A stretch of 64,000 nt of DNA from Microvirga thermotolerans. GTDB taxonomy: Bacteria > Pseudomonadota > Alphaproteobacteria > Rhizobiales > Beijerinckiaceae. The stretch lies in contig NZ_CP045423.1 in NCBI RefSeq assembly GCF_009363855.1, positions 3,688,001-3,752,000 of the forward strand. The letters run 5' to 3'. Below, piece after piece: positions 17,698 to 26,417 of the stretch. The notes beneath the pieces were generated by a model, which saw nothing but the letters and a program-made list of their open reading frames with translations, ran no database searches and was not told the origin of the DNA. The position numbers and the translations under genes are program-made. Each line of letters begins with the position of its first letter. Position 1 is the first letter of the stretch.

Positions 17698-18813
17698 CTA
17701 AACGGCACGGCCTAAGACATACCGCACATTGCTCCCCACCTCGGCCGATCCTTCGGTGCCGCCCTGCAGAAATTCGGTATAGGTTCCTATGACATCGCCC
17801 CGCTCCCGCTCCGGAGAATACTCCGACAGGATGAATGCGGAGGCCTCTCTCCCGCGCCTCTGGCACCAGCCGCCATCCTCCCGATCCCTGTTCACGGCTC
17901 TTTCCACTTCGGACGCGAATGCCAGAACGTCGGCTGAGGGAACGGGCATGCTGAACTCGGGACGGAAGAATTCGCCACCTCCGAATCCATGGTATCCGAT
18001 TACATAGTTCCCACATGCCATCGCTTCGGCAGCGGGAAGGCCGAAGCCCTCCTGCTCCGAGAAGGAAAGGAAGATCCGGCTCGTTCTGAGAGCGTCTCCA
18101 ACCTCGGCAGGAGCCATGCCATCGATCGGCAGGATCTGCCAGTCATCCAGGACCCTCCTCGCGCGCAGGATCCCGAGAACAGGGGGTATGTCCCGCTCCC
18201 CACGCCGCGGCATGTAGGAGATGCGTTTTGCCCGCGACGCATCTGTCCAATAGTAGATGCACGGGTCTATCGAGAGACGGATCCGGCGTAAGCGAGGGGG
18301 ATTGAATGCATGTCTCATGACATGGAGGCTATGGTCTGAAACCGTGACGACGCCGACAAGGTCAGGATTCTCTGTATAGTGATAGAGCTCCGTTCCCGTA
18401 GCCCGGGTCCACGTGAGATGAATGCCCTGATTGAAGATGGCGTGCTTCAGCCCTCGCGGGAGCCGGTCGAGGATGTCGATGTCGAGCTCGGTGAGGACGA
18501 GCAGATCGTTCCTGCATATGGTGACTTGCTGCACGTTCCTCACGGGCGCGCGATGTTCGAACCATGTGCAACGGAAGTTGCGGCGCCGATGTAGCACGAC
18601 GGCATGCAAGCCGGCGGCATTCAGGATGTCGACGTGCCTGTAGAGCGTCCTTACCCCACCTGAGGGACGGTTGTAGTCCGGCACGAGAAAATAGACAGTC
18701 GGCTCGCTGGCGTCTTCGTCGCGGAAGGAGAAGACGATCCGGCGACGCCGGATCCGCTCGACGGTTGCGGCAGCCTTCCTGTAGGCCGATTTCAGCGCGG
18801 CTTCCATTGTCAC
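17698..18813 (-). CDS. Glycosyltransferase, GT4-like (GT-B fold)
   Basis: Retaining-type glycosyltransferase candidate. The 371 aa begin with a basic segment, then YFLVPDYNRPSGGVRTLYRHVDILNAAG, which is the glycine-rich N-terminal loop of GT-B enzymes. The donor-binding C-terminal half contains LGILRARRVLDDW, ALRTSRIFLSFSEQEGFGLPAAEAMACGNYVIGYHGFGG, which is the E-x7-E type motif of GT4 enzymes. GTG 18813 is used with GGA 5 nt upstream; ATG 18807 is equally possible. It is the last polysaccharide gene before the type I secretion operon. Confidence 0.84.
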   Translation of the reverse strand: MTMEAALKSAYRKAAATVERIRRRRIVFSFRDEDASEPTVYFLVPDYNRPSGGVRTLYRHVDILNAAGLHAVVLHRRRNFRCTWFEHRAPVRNVQQVTICRNDLLVLTELDIDILDRLPRGLKHAIFNQGIHLTWTRATGTELYHYTENPDLVGVVTVSDHSLHVMRHAFNPPRLRRIRLSIDPCIYYWTDASRAKRISYMPRRGERDIPPVLGILRARRVLDDWQILPIDGMAPAEVGDALRTSRIFLSFSEQEGFGLPAAEAMACGNYVIGYHGFGGGEFFRPEFSMPVPSADVLAFASEVERAVNRDREDGGWCQRRGREASAFILSEYSPERERGDVIGTYTEFLQGGTEGSAEVGSNVRYVLGRAV

Positions 18814-19300
18814 GGCATTCCATTGCCCGTGGATTGCACTTATCGACTCCGCGCGAGGCGAGCGCCTCCAAGAGAAGCAAACAGAAATTGTGCTCGGTCA
18901 GTTCCGATAATCGGTAAGTAAGTCTTCCTTTGATGCGCCCCACAAGACCGCCTGCGGAGCTATCTCAAGGTTTCCCGACCCAAGCAGGGTACCTCTTCCG
19001 TACACGTCGGTCCTTTGGAATAGGGGGCCCAGCGGTCGATTGAAGAGGCTCCGCACTGGCGCAAGGACCGGCTTGAGCCTTTTGTTTCGCTTCTATCTTG
19101 CCGACCTTCAAGAAACTCTTCCCCACTTTATGGGACTTCATGTGAGTTAACCTCATTGTCTTTCTATCTGAGAAAATGGATCGGCGAACTACCTACTAAG
19201 CGACACCCTATGCTTTATCGGCCAACTTTTAATGCCGTAGGCCCTGTGAGATGCTCACGAGACGTCTTTTAGGACTTTCATAGCTTGAAAGGAGCCTGCG
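18814..19300. promoter_or_regulatory. Divergent intergenic region upstream of the secretion operon
   Basis: 487 bases between the minus-strand glycosyltransferase and the plus-strand secretion operon. The stretch from about 19080 to 19280 is noticeably AT-richer than the genes, as expected for promoters of both units. The ribosome site AAAGGAG of the downstream gene is at 19288-19294. No other gene is supported. Confidence 0.5.
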
Positions 19301-22300
19301 ATGCTTTGGGCAGGCAGACATCATTTTCAATTTCTTTTCGATCGTATGCGCCTCAGCGAGGGCGCAACCCCGAAATCCACCGACACTTTAGAGAACGCCA
19401 CCCTCACGCCCGATGCGTTTGAAGACACCTCCGGTCATGTCCAATCCTATCTTGGCGCACTCTCGCAGGTGGGAAACGAACGCCTTGATGTCGTATCCGG
19501 CGGCAGATCCGGGCGCACCTCGCTGCACGAGGATCATACGGGGCCTACCCCGCACGATCACGACGTCGGGATCGCTCCTGTCGGGCATCTCGATCCGCTT
19601 CCCTCATCGCTTCCAAGCAATCCCCTGATCGCCTCGCCTCAGGCGCCGGACGCGGCAGTCGACCCGGCGGTCTATGGCACTCCGAGTCCTCAATTCTCAG
19701 GGAACGCCCTTCCATCCGCAGATCTGCTGCAGACGAACAGGGTCAGGGATACGTCCGCAGACCAGTCCTCTTCCATACCTGCGCCGTCATCTGCCCCTGA
19801 TCAGGAGACCGCGGGTTGGCTTCCTGGCGGTGGACCTGAGGCCCGGGGCGGGGATCCGAGCGCGTCCTCAACCCAATCTCCGATCCTGCAGGGACCGGTC
19901 ACCACCGCAACGGCCTCCTCGCGGCCTTCGGCGGCAGCGGCCGTGACAGCGGCGGCCGCTGGCAACACCATCGTCCTGGAGAACCAGAAGCAGGGAAGTC
20001 CCGTCAGCGAGTGGGGCATCGACGGAACCGGGAGCGCGAATATCGAAGGATTCGCGACCGAGATCAGCATCAACCGCGGGCAGCGCGTCGATTTCAAGAT
20101 CAACACCAACTCCACCAATTACCGCATCGATATCTACCGTCTCGGCTATTACGGGGGCATGGGCGCCCGCAAGGTCGCCACGCTGCAGCACAGCGGGCTT
20201 CAGACACAACCTGCCCCCTTGCGCAATGCGGCGACCGGGGAGGTCGACGCCGGGAACTGGTCCGTATCGGCATCGTGGAACATTCCAGCCGATGCGGTGT
20301 CCGGAGTGTATATCGCAAAGCTGGTACGTCAGGACGGCGTGCAGGGTGCGAACCACATTCCTTTCATCGTCAGGGACGACGCGAGTACGAGCGATATCAT
20401 TTTCCAGACGTCCGACATGACGTGGCAGGCCTACAACCCGTGGGGAGGAGCGAACTTCTACGGCGGAAACGGGCCCGGCACCGGAGTGCTCGGCAACGGA
20501 CGCGCTTATGCCGTGAGCTATAACCGCCCGATCACGACCCGGGGCGGCGCGCTCTCTTCGGGTCCGCAGGACTACATCTTCGGCGCCGAATATCCGGCCA
20601 TCATGTGGCTCGAGAAGAACGGATACGACCTTTCGTACATGGCCGGAGTGGACACGGACCGTTTCGGCAACCTGATCGGGAATCATAAGATGTTCCTGTC
20701 GGTCGGGCACGACGAGTACTGGTCGGGCCGGCAGCGCGCCAATGTGGAGGCGGCCCGGGACGCAGGCGTGAACCTCTCGTTCTGGAGCGGGAACGAAGTG
20801 TACTGGAGGACCCGTTGGGCTCCGAGCATCAGCGCAGATGCCACCCCGTATCGGACCCTGGTCTCCTACAAGGAAACATGGTCGAACGGCGACATCGACC
20901 CCAGCAACGAATGGACGGGGACCTTCCGCGATCCGCGCTTCGTTTCCGCCACCGCGGTCGGGGGCGGCGTCCCGGAGAATGCGCTGACGGGGACGTTGTT
21001 TCAGGTCGACTCCTATCGCCGGGACTCGATTACGATCGGATATGACGATGCCAATCTCCGTTTCTGGCGCAACACCAGCATTGCAAACCTGCAGCCCGGC
21101 CAGTTCGCGACGCTGCCAGCCGGCTATCTGGGCTACGAATGGGACGAATCCCCGGACAACGGCTTCAGGCCGGCCGGCTTGATCACGCTTTCGTCCACGA
21201 CGCTTCCCGTGAGCCAGTACCTGCTGGATTACGGAAACACGGTAGGCAATGGCACGGCGACCCATAATCTCACGGTTTATCGTGCGGCAAGCGGCGCTTT
21301 GGTCTTCGGAGCCGGGACCGTCTATTGGGCGTGGGCCCTCGATGCCAACCACGACAACGAGCCGACGCCGACCGACGACCGCGTCAAGCAGGCCATGGTC
21401 AATCTTCTTGCGGACATGGGCATCCAGCCCGGGTCCCTGGAGGCAGGACTTGTGCCTGCGACAAAGTCCACGGATACGACGAAGCCGGTGTCGACGATCA
21501 CGTCCTTCGGCGGCGGTGAAACTGTTCCTGTCGGCCAAGCCGTTACCATCTCCGGGACTGCGGCCGACAGCGGCGGCGGGGTGATCGCGGCAGTGGAGAT
21601 CTCCACCGATTCCGGACAGACCTGGCATCGCGCGACCGGCGACGAGAACTGGACCTACAGTTGGACGCCGACCGCAGCGGGCACGTTCACGATCCTGACC
21701 CGGGCCATCGACGACAGCGTCAATCTCGAGGCGCCCGGCGCCGGCCGTACCGTGACCGTCACCGGAAGCAGCCTTTTCTCCTCGTCTGCGACACCGGCCA
21801 TCATCTCGGATCCAGACTCGAGCGCCCTCGAACTGGGGGTCAAGTTCCAGGCGTCGGTGTCCGGAACGGTCAATGGGATTCGTTTCTACAAGAGTGCCGA
21901 TAACACGGGCGTCCATACGGGATCCCTCTGGTCGAGCACGGGAACACGGCTCGCCACGGTTACTTTCACCAATGAGAGCGGCAGCGGCTGGCAGACCGCG
22001 CTCTTCTCGAATCCCGTCACCATTACGCCCGGCGTGACATACGTCGCCTCCTATCACACGGATCGAGGACACTACTCGGCAACGTCCAACTACTTCACCA
22101 ACGCGGTCACGAGCGGCCCCTTGACCGCCCCTTCGAGCTCCGCTTCGGGAGGTAATGGCGTTTTCGCCTATGGCGCGAGCTCCCTGTTCCCGACGAACAG
22201 CTATCAGGCGACCAACTATTGGGTCGACGTTCTCTTCAGTCCGTCGAGCTCGACTGTGAACCGCCCCCCCGTGGCCAGCAATGACAGCGGATACTCGACC

Positions 22301-23851
22301 ACGGCCAACACCGCCCTCGCCATACCGGCCACCTCCCTGCTCGCGAACGACACCGACCCGGACGGCGATCCGCTTTCGATCACGGGCGTGAGCGCACCCA
22401 GCAACGGAACGGTGGCATTCAACGCGCAGACGAACACGGTCACCTTCACGCCAGCGGCCGGCTATACCGGCCAGGCCGGATTCACCTATACCGTCGGCGA
22501 CGGGCGCGGCGGGAGTTCTTCGGCGAGCGTCAGCCTCAACGTCACTGCGCCCGGTTCCGGCCCCGTCAGCCTGTTCTCCCCGTCTGCCACGCCTGCAGTC
22601 CTGTCGGATACCGATCCAAGCTCGGTCGAGCTTGGCATGAAGTTCCAGACCTCCGCCGCCGGGACGGTCAGCGGCATCAAGTTCTATAAAGGTTCCGGCG
22701 ACACCGGCACGCATCAGGGGCGTCTCTGGACCGCAAGCGGAACGCTGCTCGGCACCGTCACCTTCTCCAACGAGACCGCCAGCGGCTGGCAGACCGCCAC
22801 CTTCGCGAACCCGATCAGCCTCACGCCCGGCGCGACCTACGTCGTCTCCTACCACAGCAATGGGCACTATGCTTCCACGTCCAACTTCTTCGCGAGCGCA
22901 GCGACCAATGGCCCGCTGACGGCGCCTTCGAGTTCCGCATCCGGCGGCAACGGCGTCTACGCCTACGGCACCTCCGCGCTGTTCCCGACGGCGAGCTACC
23001 AGGCGACCAACTATTGGGTCGACGTCCTCTTCAACCCCTCGAGCGGTGGAACCAATACGGCGCCGACAGCGAACAACGACAATGGATTCTCGACAGCTCA
23101 GAATACGGCTTTGACGATCAATACGTCATCTCTGCTCGCCAACGATACGGACCCGGACGGAGATCCTCTGAGCGTCACGGGGGTCAGCGGCGCAACCAAC
23201 GGCACTGCGACCTTGAATGCGCAAGGCACGGCCGTCACCTTCGCGCCTGCGGCGGGCTACACCGGTCCGGCGGCGTTCAACTATTCCATCTCCGACGGAA
23301 AGGGAGGAACGGCCTCGGCCAGCGTCAGCCTGACCGTGACGCCGCCATCTTCGAGTACCTCCGTCAGCGTGTTCTCCCCGTCTGCCACGCCGAGCATTCT
23401 GTCCAGCAGCGATCCCAATCCGGTCGAGCTTGGGATGAAGTTCCAGACCTCTGCCGCCGGGACGGTCAGCGGCATCAAGTTCTATAAAGGTTCCGGCGAC
23501 ACCGGCACGCATCAGGGGCGTCTCTGGACCGCAAGCGGAACGCTGCTCGGCACCGTCACCTTCTCCAACGAGACCGCCAGCGGCTGGCAGACCGCCACCT
23601 TCGCGAACCCGATCAGCCTCACGCCCGGAACGACCTACGTCGTCTCCTACCACAGCAATGGGCGCTACGCCGCAACGCCGAACTACTTCACCTCCGAGGT
23701 CGCGAGCGGGCCGCTGACCGCGCTCGCCGATACGGCCGCCAATCGCAACGGCGTCTACGCCTATGGCTCCTCCAGCTTGTTCCCGACGAACAGCTATCAG
23801 AAGACGAACTACTGGGTCGACGTCGTCTTCAATCCCCAGGCCGCAGCATAG
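19301..23851 (+). CDS. Giant mosaic surface protein: DMFase-like domain, Ig-like modules, three DUF4082 modules
   Basis: Probable secreted or surface protein and likely cargo of the type I transporter encoded behind it. The 1516 aa start at ATG 19301, with AAAGGAG 6 nt upstream. Layout: 1-220 low-complexity with no signal peptide; about 221-715 a domain like the N,N-dimethylformamidase beta-subunit C-terminal region (RIDIYRLGYYGGMGAR, TSDMTWQAYNPWGG, VGHDEYWSG); 726-825 Ig-like; 823-982, 1089-1246 and 1356-1516 DUF4082 (each with GIRFYK or GIKFYK and TYVVSYH or TYVASYH); 986-1085 and 1250-1348 cadherin/Ig-like modules with LLANDTDPDGDPLS. Modules 2 and 3 share a 176-bp exact repeat. Function is unknown; adhesion or matrix binding is an inference. 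Confidence 0.85.
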   Translation: MLWAGRHHFQFLFDRMRLSEGATPKSTDTLENATLTPDAFEDTSGHVQSYLGALSQVGNERLDVVSGGRSGRTSLHEDHTGPTPHDHDVGIAPVGHLDPLPSSLPSNPLIASPQAPDAAVDPAVYGTPSPQFSGNALPSADLLQTNRVRDTSADQSSSIPAPSSAPDQETAGWLPGGGPEARGGDPSASSTQSPILQGPVTTATASSRPSAAAAVTAAAAGNTIVLENQKQGSPVSEWGIDGTGSANIEGFATEISINRGQRVDFKINTNSTNYRIDIYRLGYYGGMGARKVATLQHSGLQTQPAPLRNAATGEVDAGNWSVSASWNIPADAVSGVYIAKLVRQDGVQGANHIPFIVRDDASTSDIIFQTSDMTWQAYNPWGGANFYGGNGPGTGVLGNGRAYAVSYNRPITTRGGALSSGPQDYIFGAEYPAIMWLEKNGYDLSYMAGVDTDRFGNLIGNHKMFLSVGHDEYWSGRQRANVEAARDAGVNLSFWSGNEVYWRTRWAPSISADATPYRTLVSYKETWSNGDIDPSNEWTGTFRDPRFVSATAVGGGVPENALTGTLFQVDSYRRDSITIGYDDANLRFWRNTSIANLQPGQFATLPAGYLGYEWDESPDNGFRPAGLITLSSTTLPVSQYLLDYGNTVGNGTATHNLTVYRAASGALVFGAGTVYWAWALDANHDNEPTPTDDRVKQAMVNLLADMGIQPGSLEAGLVPATKSTDTTKPVSTITSFGGGETVPVGQAVTISGTAADSGGGVIAAVEISTDSGQTWHRATGDENWTYSWTPTAAGTFTILTRAIDDSVNLEAPGAGRTVTVTGSSLFSSSATPAIISDPDSSALELGVKFQASVSGTVNGIRFYKSADNTGVHTGSLWSSTGTRLATVTFTNESGSGWQTALFSNPVTITPGVTYVASYHTDRGHYSATSNYFTNAVTSGPLTAPSSSASGGNGVFAYGASSLFPTNSYQATNYWVDVLFSPSSSTVNRPPVASNDSGYSTTANTALAIPATSLLANDTDPDGDPLSITGVSAPSNGTVAFNAQTNTVTFTPAAGYTGQAGFTYTVGDGRGGSSSASVSLNVTAPGSGPVSLFSPSATPAVLSDTDPSSVELGMKFQTSAAGTVSGIKFYKGSGDTGTHQGRLWTASGTLLGTVTFSNETASGWQTATFANPISLTPGATYVVSYHSNGHYASTSNFFASAATNGPLTAPSSSASGGNGVYAYGTSALFPTASYQATNYWVDVLFNPSSGGTNTAPTANNDNGFSTAQNTALTINTSSLLANDTDPDGDPLSVTGVSGATNGTATLNAQGTAVTFAPAAGYTGPAAFNYSISDGKGGTASASVSLTVTPPSSSTSVSVFSPSATPSILSSSDPNPVELGMKFQTSAAGTVSGIKFYKGSGDTGTHQGRLWTASGTLLGTVTFSNETASGWQTATFANPISLTPGTTYVVSYHSNGRYAATPNYFTSEVASGPLTALADTAANRNGVYAYGSSSLFPTNSYQKTNYWVDVVFNPQAAA
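22655..22830 (+). repeat. Exact 176-bp direct repeat, copy 1 (DUF4082 module 2)
   Basis: Identical base for base to 23453-23628. The offset of 798 bases is 266 codons, so the reading frame is kept. It encodes the central part of a DUF4082 module from the GTVSGIKFYKGSGD segment to just before the TYVVSYH segment. Perfect nucleotide identity inside otherwise diverged modules points to recent duplication or gene conversion. Confidence 0.95.
23453..23628 (+). repeat. Exact 176-bp direct repeat, copy 2 (DUF4082 module 3)
   Basis: Second copy of the repeat at 22655-22830, in the same frame. Bases on both sides differ between the copies, which sets the limits of the identical tract. Confidence 0.95.
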
Positions 23852-23926
23852 GAAAGAGCATTCCCGTCATCGGATCCGAACGCATTCCACCCATCGTCCA
23901 GACCACCCATCGCCTCAGGAGCGCAC

Positions 23927-24253
23927 ATGACCAGCAGCAACGAAGTCTACTCGGACGGCATCTCCGAGATCACCGTGACGGGCCCGATCGTCCGGATCGA
24001 TCTCATGAGCCTCTCGCCCTCGGAGCGGGACGCCAATAACAATCCCAAGCCGGTTTTCCGGCAAAGAATCGTGATGCCCATCGACGCCTTCGCAAATGCG
24101 GTCGAACTGATGCAGAAGGCGGTCAACGGACTGGTCGAAGCCGGTGCAATCAAGCAGACGCCTGTGGTCACCAACATCGGCGATCACGTTGCCGGATCCG
24201 GGAACGGGATCTCCCCCGGCGCCCGCAACTCCTCCCCCAATTTCTCCTCTTGA
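23927..24253 (+). CDS. Small conserved-looking protein of the secretion operon
   Basis: Not recognised. The 108 aa have no signal peptide and no membrane helix. The N-terminal 75 residues look folded (beta strands around ISEITVTGPIVRIDLMSLS, then a helix DAFANAVELMQKAVNGLVEAG) and the tail is Gly/Ser/Asn-rich. The ATG at 23927 has AGGAG 5 nt upstream. It sits between the giant protein and its ABC transporter, 75 bases after the former and 16 bases before the latter's start, so it probably serves secretion, for example as a chaperone or plug. That role is inferred only from position. Confidence 0.75.
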   Translation: MTSSNEVYSDGISEITVTGPIVRIDLMSLSPSERDANNNPKPVFRQRIVMPIDAFANAVELMQKAVNGLVEAGAIKQTPVVTNIGDHVAGSGNGISPGARNSSPNFSS

Positions 24254-24269
24254 TCGAAAGAGGCCCCCG

Positions 24270-26417
24270 GTGAGCTTCGAACATCAGACCGGCTTGCACT
24301 GCCTCGTAGCCGTCGCACGGCATCACGGTACGGATCTCTCGGTCGAGCAGCTGGCTCATGCCTATGCCGTCGACGACGAGCCGGTTTCCCTGCATCTGAT
24401 GCGCAGGATCGCACAGGAAGCCGGCCTGAGGGCGCGCGAGGTTCGCGCGTCCTGGTCGGATCTGCTCAGATTGGAAGGAGCCTTTCCGGCGATTGCAGAG
24501 CTCCAGAACGGGAACTGGGTCGTGGTCGCCGGCATCCAATGCGAGCAGGATGGCGACAAGGCTCTCATCCTCGATCCGAAGGCCGTCCTGCCAGAGCCGC
24601 TTGTGCTGACTGAAACCGACTTCTGCAAAGCCTGGAGCGGGCGCCTGCTCCTGATCAAGCCGGCGCGCCTCAGACTCAAGGATGGCAAGCGTCCCTTCGG
24701 GTTCCTGTGGTTTGCTCCCGAGCTCCTCCGGCAGCGGCGACTGTTCGGCGACGTCATCGCCGCCGCCCTCGTGCTCTATGCGCTCGGCCTTGCGGTCCCA
24801 ATCTTTTCTCAGCTCGTCATCGACAAGGTTCTGATGCACGAGTCCTATGCCACCCTATACGTGCTTGCGGGCGGCGTCGCTCTCGCGCTCGTCTTCGATG
24901 CGGTCTTCACCTTTCTGAGGCGTTATCTTCTCCTTTACGCCACCAACCGGATCGACATCCGCGTGGCGGTCCGCACGTTCGCGCACCTTCTTTCGCTCCC
25001 GCTCGGCTATTTCGAGCGCGTGCCCGCAGGCGTGCTCGTCAAGCATATGCAGCAGGCGAACCGGATCCGCGAGTTCCTGACCGGACGCCTCTTTACGACG
25101 GCCCTGGACAGCTTTTCGCTTTTCGTCTTCCTGCCGGTTCTCCTGCTCTACAGCGTGAAGCTGACCATTGTCGTGCTGGCCTTCACGGCGTGCGTCGGAA
25201 TCGCGGTGGCACTTCTCATCGGCCCGTTCCGCCGCAGGCTGCAGGCGCTCTATGAGGCTGAGGGCGAACGCCAGGCTCTTCTCGTGGAATCCGTCCACGG
25301 AATGCGGACCGTCAAGTCGCTCGCGTTGGAGCCGCTGCAACGGCGCAGCTGGGACAATTCCTCCGCGCAAGCGGTCATGATGCGCTACGACGTCGACCGC
25401 ATCTCGGCCGCCGCCCAGAGCCTGACGGGTCTCCTCGAAAAGCTCATGAGCGTGGCGATCATCGCGCTCGGAGCCATCGACGTCTTCGACCGCGAGATGA
25501 CAGTCGGGGCACTGGTTGCCTTCAACATGCTGGCCGGACGTGTTTCCGGCCCCCTCGTGCAGATCCTGACGATGGCTCATGAATACCAGGAGGTCGCACT
25601 CTCCGTCAGGATGCTGGGGGAGGTCATGAACCGCGTGCCGGAATCGGACGGAATCCAGAGGGGCCTCTGCCCTCCGCTCAAAGGCTCGATCCAGTTCGAG
25701 GACGTTTCCTTCTCCTACCAGCCCGAGCGGCCGCCGGCTCTCGACGGCGTCTCGTTCAGTGTGGAGCCGGGCACCATCGTCGGTATCGTCGGGCGCAGCG
25801 GGTCGGGAAAGACGACCATCACCCGCCTGATCCAGCGCCTATATCCGGTGCAGAACGGCCTCGTCCGCATCGACGGGCACGATATCCGGGAGCTCGACCT
25901 CGTTCATCTGCGCAAGTGCGTAGGGGTCGTTCTGCAGGACAACTTCCTGTTCCGCGGCACGGTACGGGAGAACATCGCCGCGGCGAAACCCTCCGCGACG
26001 TTCGAAGAGATCGCCCGGGCAGCGAAGGCCGCCGGAGCGGAGGAATTCATCGCCCGCCTGCCGCGGGGCTTCGACACCATGCTCGAGGAGAATGCCGCCA
26101 ATCTGTCCGGCGGCCAACGGCAGCGCCTTGCGATCGCGCGCGCTCTCGTGGCGGATCCTCGCCTGCTGATCCTCGACGAGGCGACGAGCGCGCTCGATCC
26201 CGACAGCGAGATGATCGTGCGCCAGAACCTTCGCCGCATTGCGGAGGGACGCACGGTTCTGATCGTCTCCCATCGATTGTCCACGCTCGTCGATGCGCAC
26301 GCGATTCTCGTCGTCGAGCGCGGACGGCTCATTGCCATGGGTCGGCATGACCAGCTCCTGTCGTCCTGCACGACCTATCGTCAATTGTGGAACCAGCAGA
26401 CGAGGCACGCCGCATGA
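24270..26417 (+). CDS. Type I secretion ABC transporter, HlyB-like, with C39-like domain
   Basis: Inner-membrane exporter that energises type I secretion. The 715 aa contain an N-terminal C39-like domain (1-125) starting FEHQTGLHCLVAVARHHG; the usual catalytic peptidase context is not evident, so it is probably a substrate-docking domain as in HlyB. Six membrane helices follow (about 150-430, with QLVIDKVLMHESYATL), then the nucleotide-binding domain: Walker A GRSGSGKTT (about 507), signature LSGGQRQR (about 611), Walker B LLILDEATSALD (about 631) and an SHRLST switch. GTG 24270 is chosen for the AGAGG 6 nt upstream; the open frame from 24144 overlaps the 108-aa gene. Confidence 0.92.
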   Translation: MSFEHQTGLHCLVAVARHHGTDLSVEQLAHAYAVDDEPVSLHLMRRIAQEAGLRAREVRASWSDLLRLEGAFPAIAELQNGNWVVVAGIQCEQDGDKALILDPKAVLPEPLVLTETDFCKAWSGRLLLIKPARLRLKDGKRPFGFLWFAPELLRQRRLFGDVIAAALVLYALGLAVPIFSQLVIDKVLMHESYATLYVLAGGVALALVFDAVFTFLRRYLLLYATNRIDIRVAVRTFAHLLSLPLGYFERVPAGVLVKHMQQANRIREFLTGRLFTTALDSFSLFVFLPVLLLYSVKLTIVVLAFTACVGIAVALLIGPFRRRLQALYEAEGERQALLVESVHGMRTVKSLALEPLQRRSWDNSSAQAVMMRYDVDRISAAAQSLTGLLEKLMSVAIIALGAIDVFDREMTVGALVAFNMLAGRVSGPLVQILTMAHEYQEVALSVRMLGEVMNRVPESDGIQRGLCPPLKGSIQFEDVSFSYQPERPPALDGVSFSVEPGTIVGIVGRSGSGKTTITRLIQRLYPVQNGLVRIDGHDIRELDLVHLRKCVGVVLQDNFLFRGTVRENIAAAKPSATFEEIARAAKAAGAEEFIARLPRGFDTMLEENAANLSGGQRQRLAIARALVADPRLLILDEATSALDPDSEMIVRQNLRRIAEGRTVLIVSHRLSTLVDAHAILVVERGRLIAMGRHDQLLSSCTTYRQLWNQQTRHAA

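Noticed and set aside
19868..22867. 999-codon minus-strand open frame
   Set aside because: It lies opposite the 1516-aa gene, which has a strong ribosome site and module structure. The antisense sequence is Arg/Gly-rich and not family-like.
24270..24650. Active C39 bacteriocin-processing peptidase
   Set aside because: The domain is C39-like but the usual catalytic context is not evident and no double-glycine leader peptide was found nearby; a HlyB-type docking domain is more likely.
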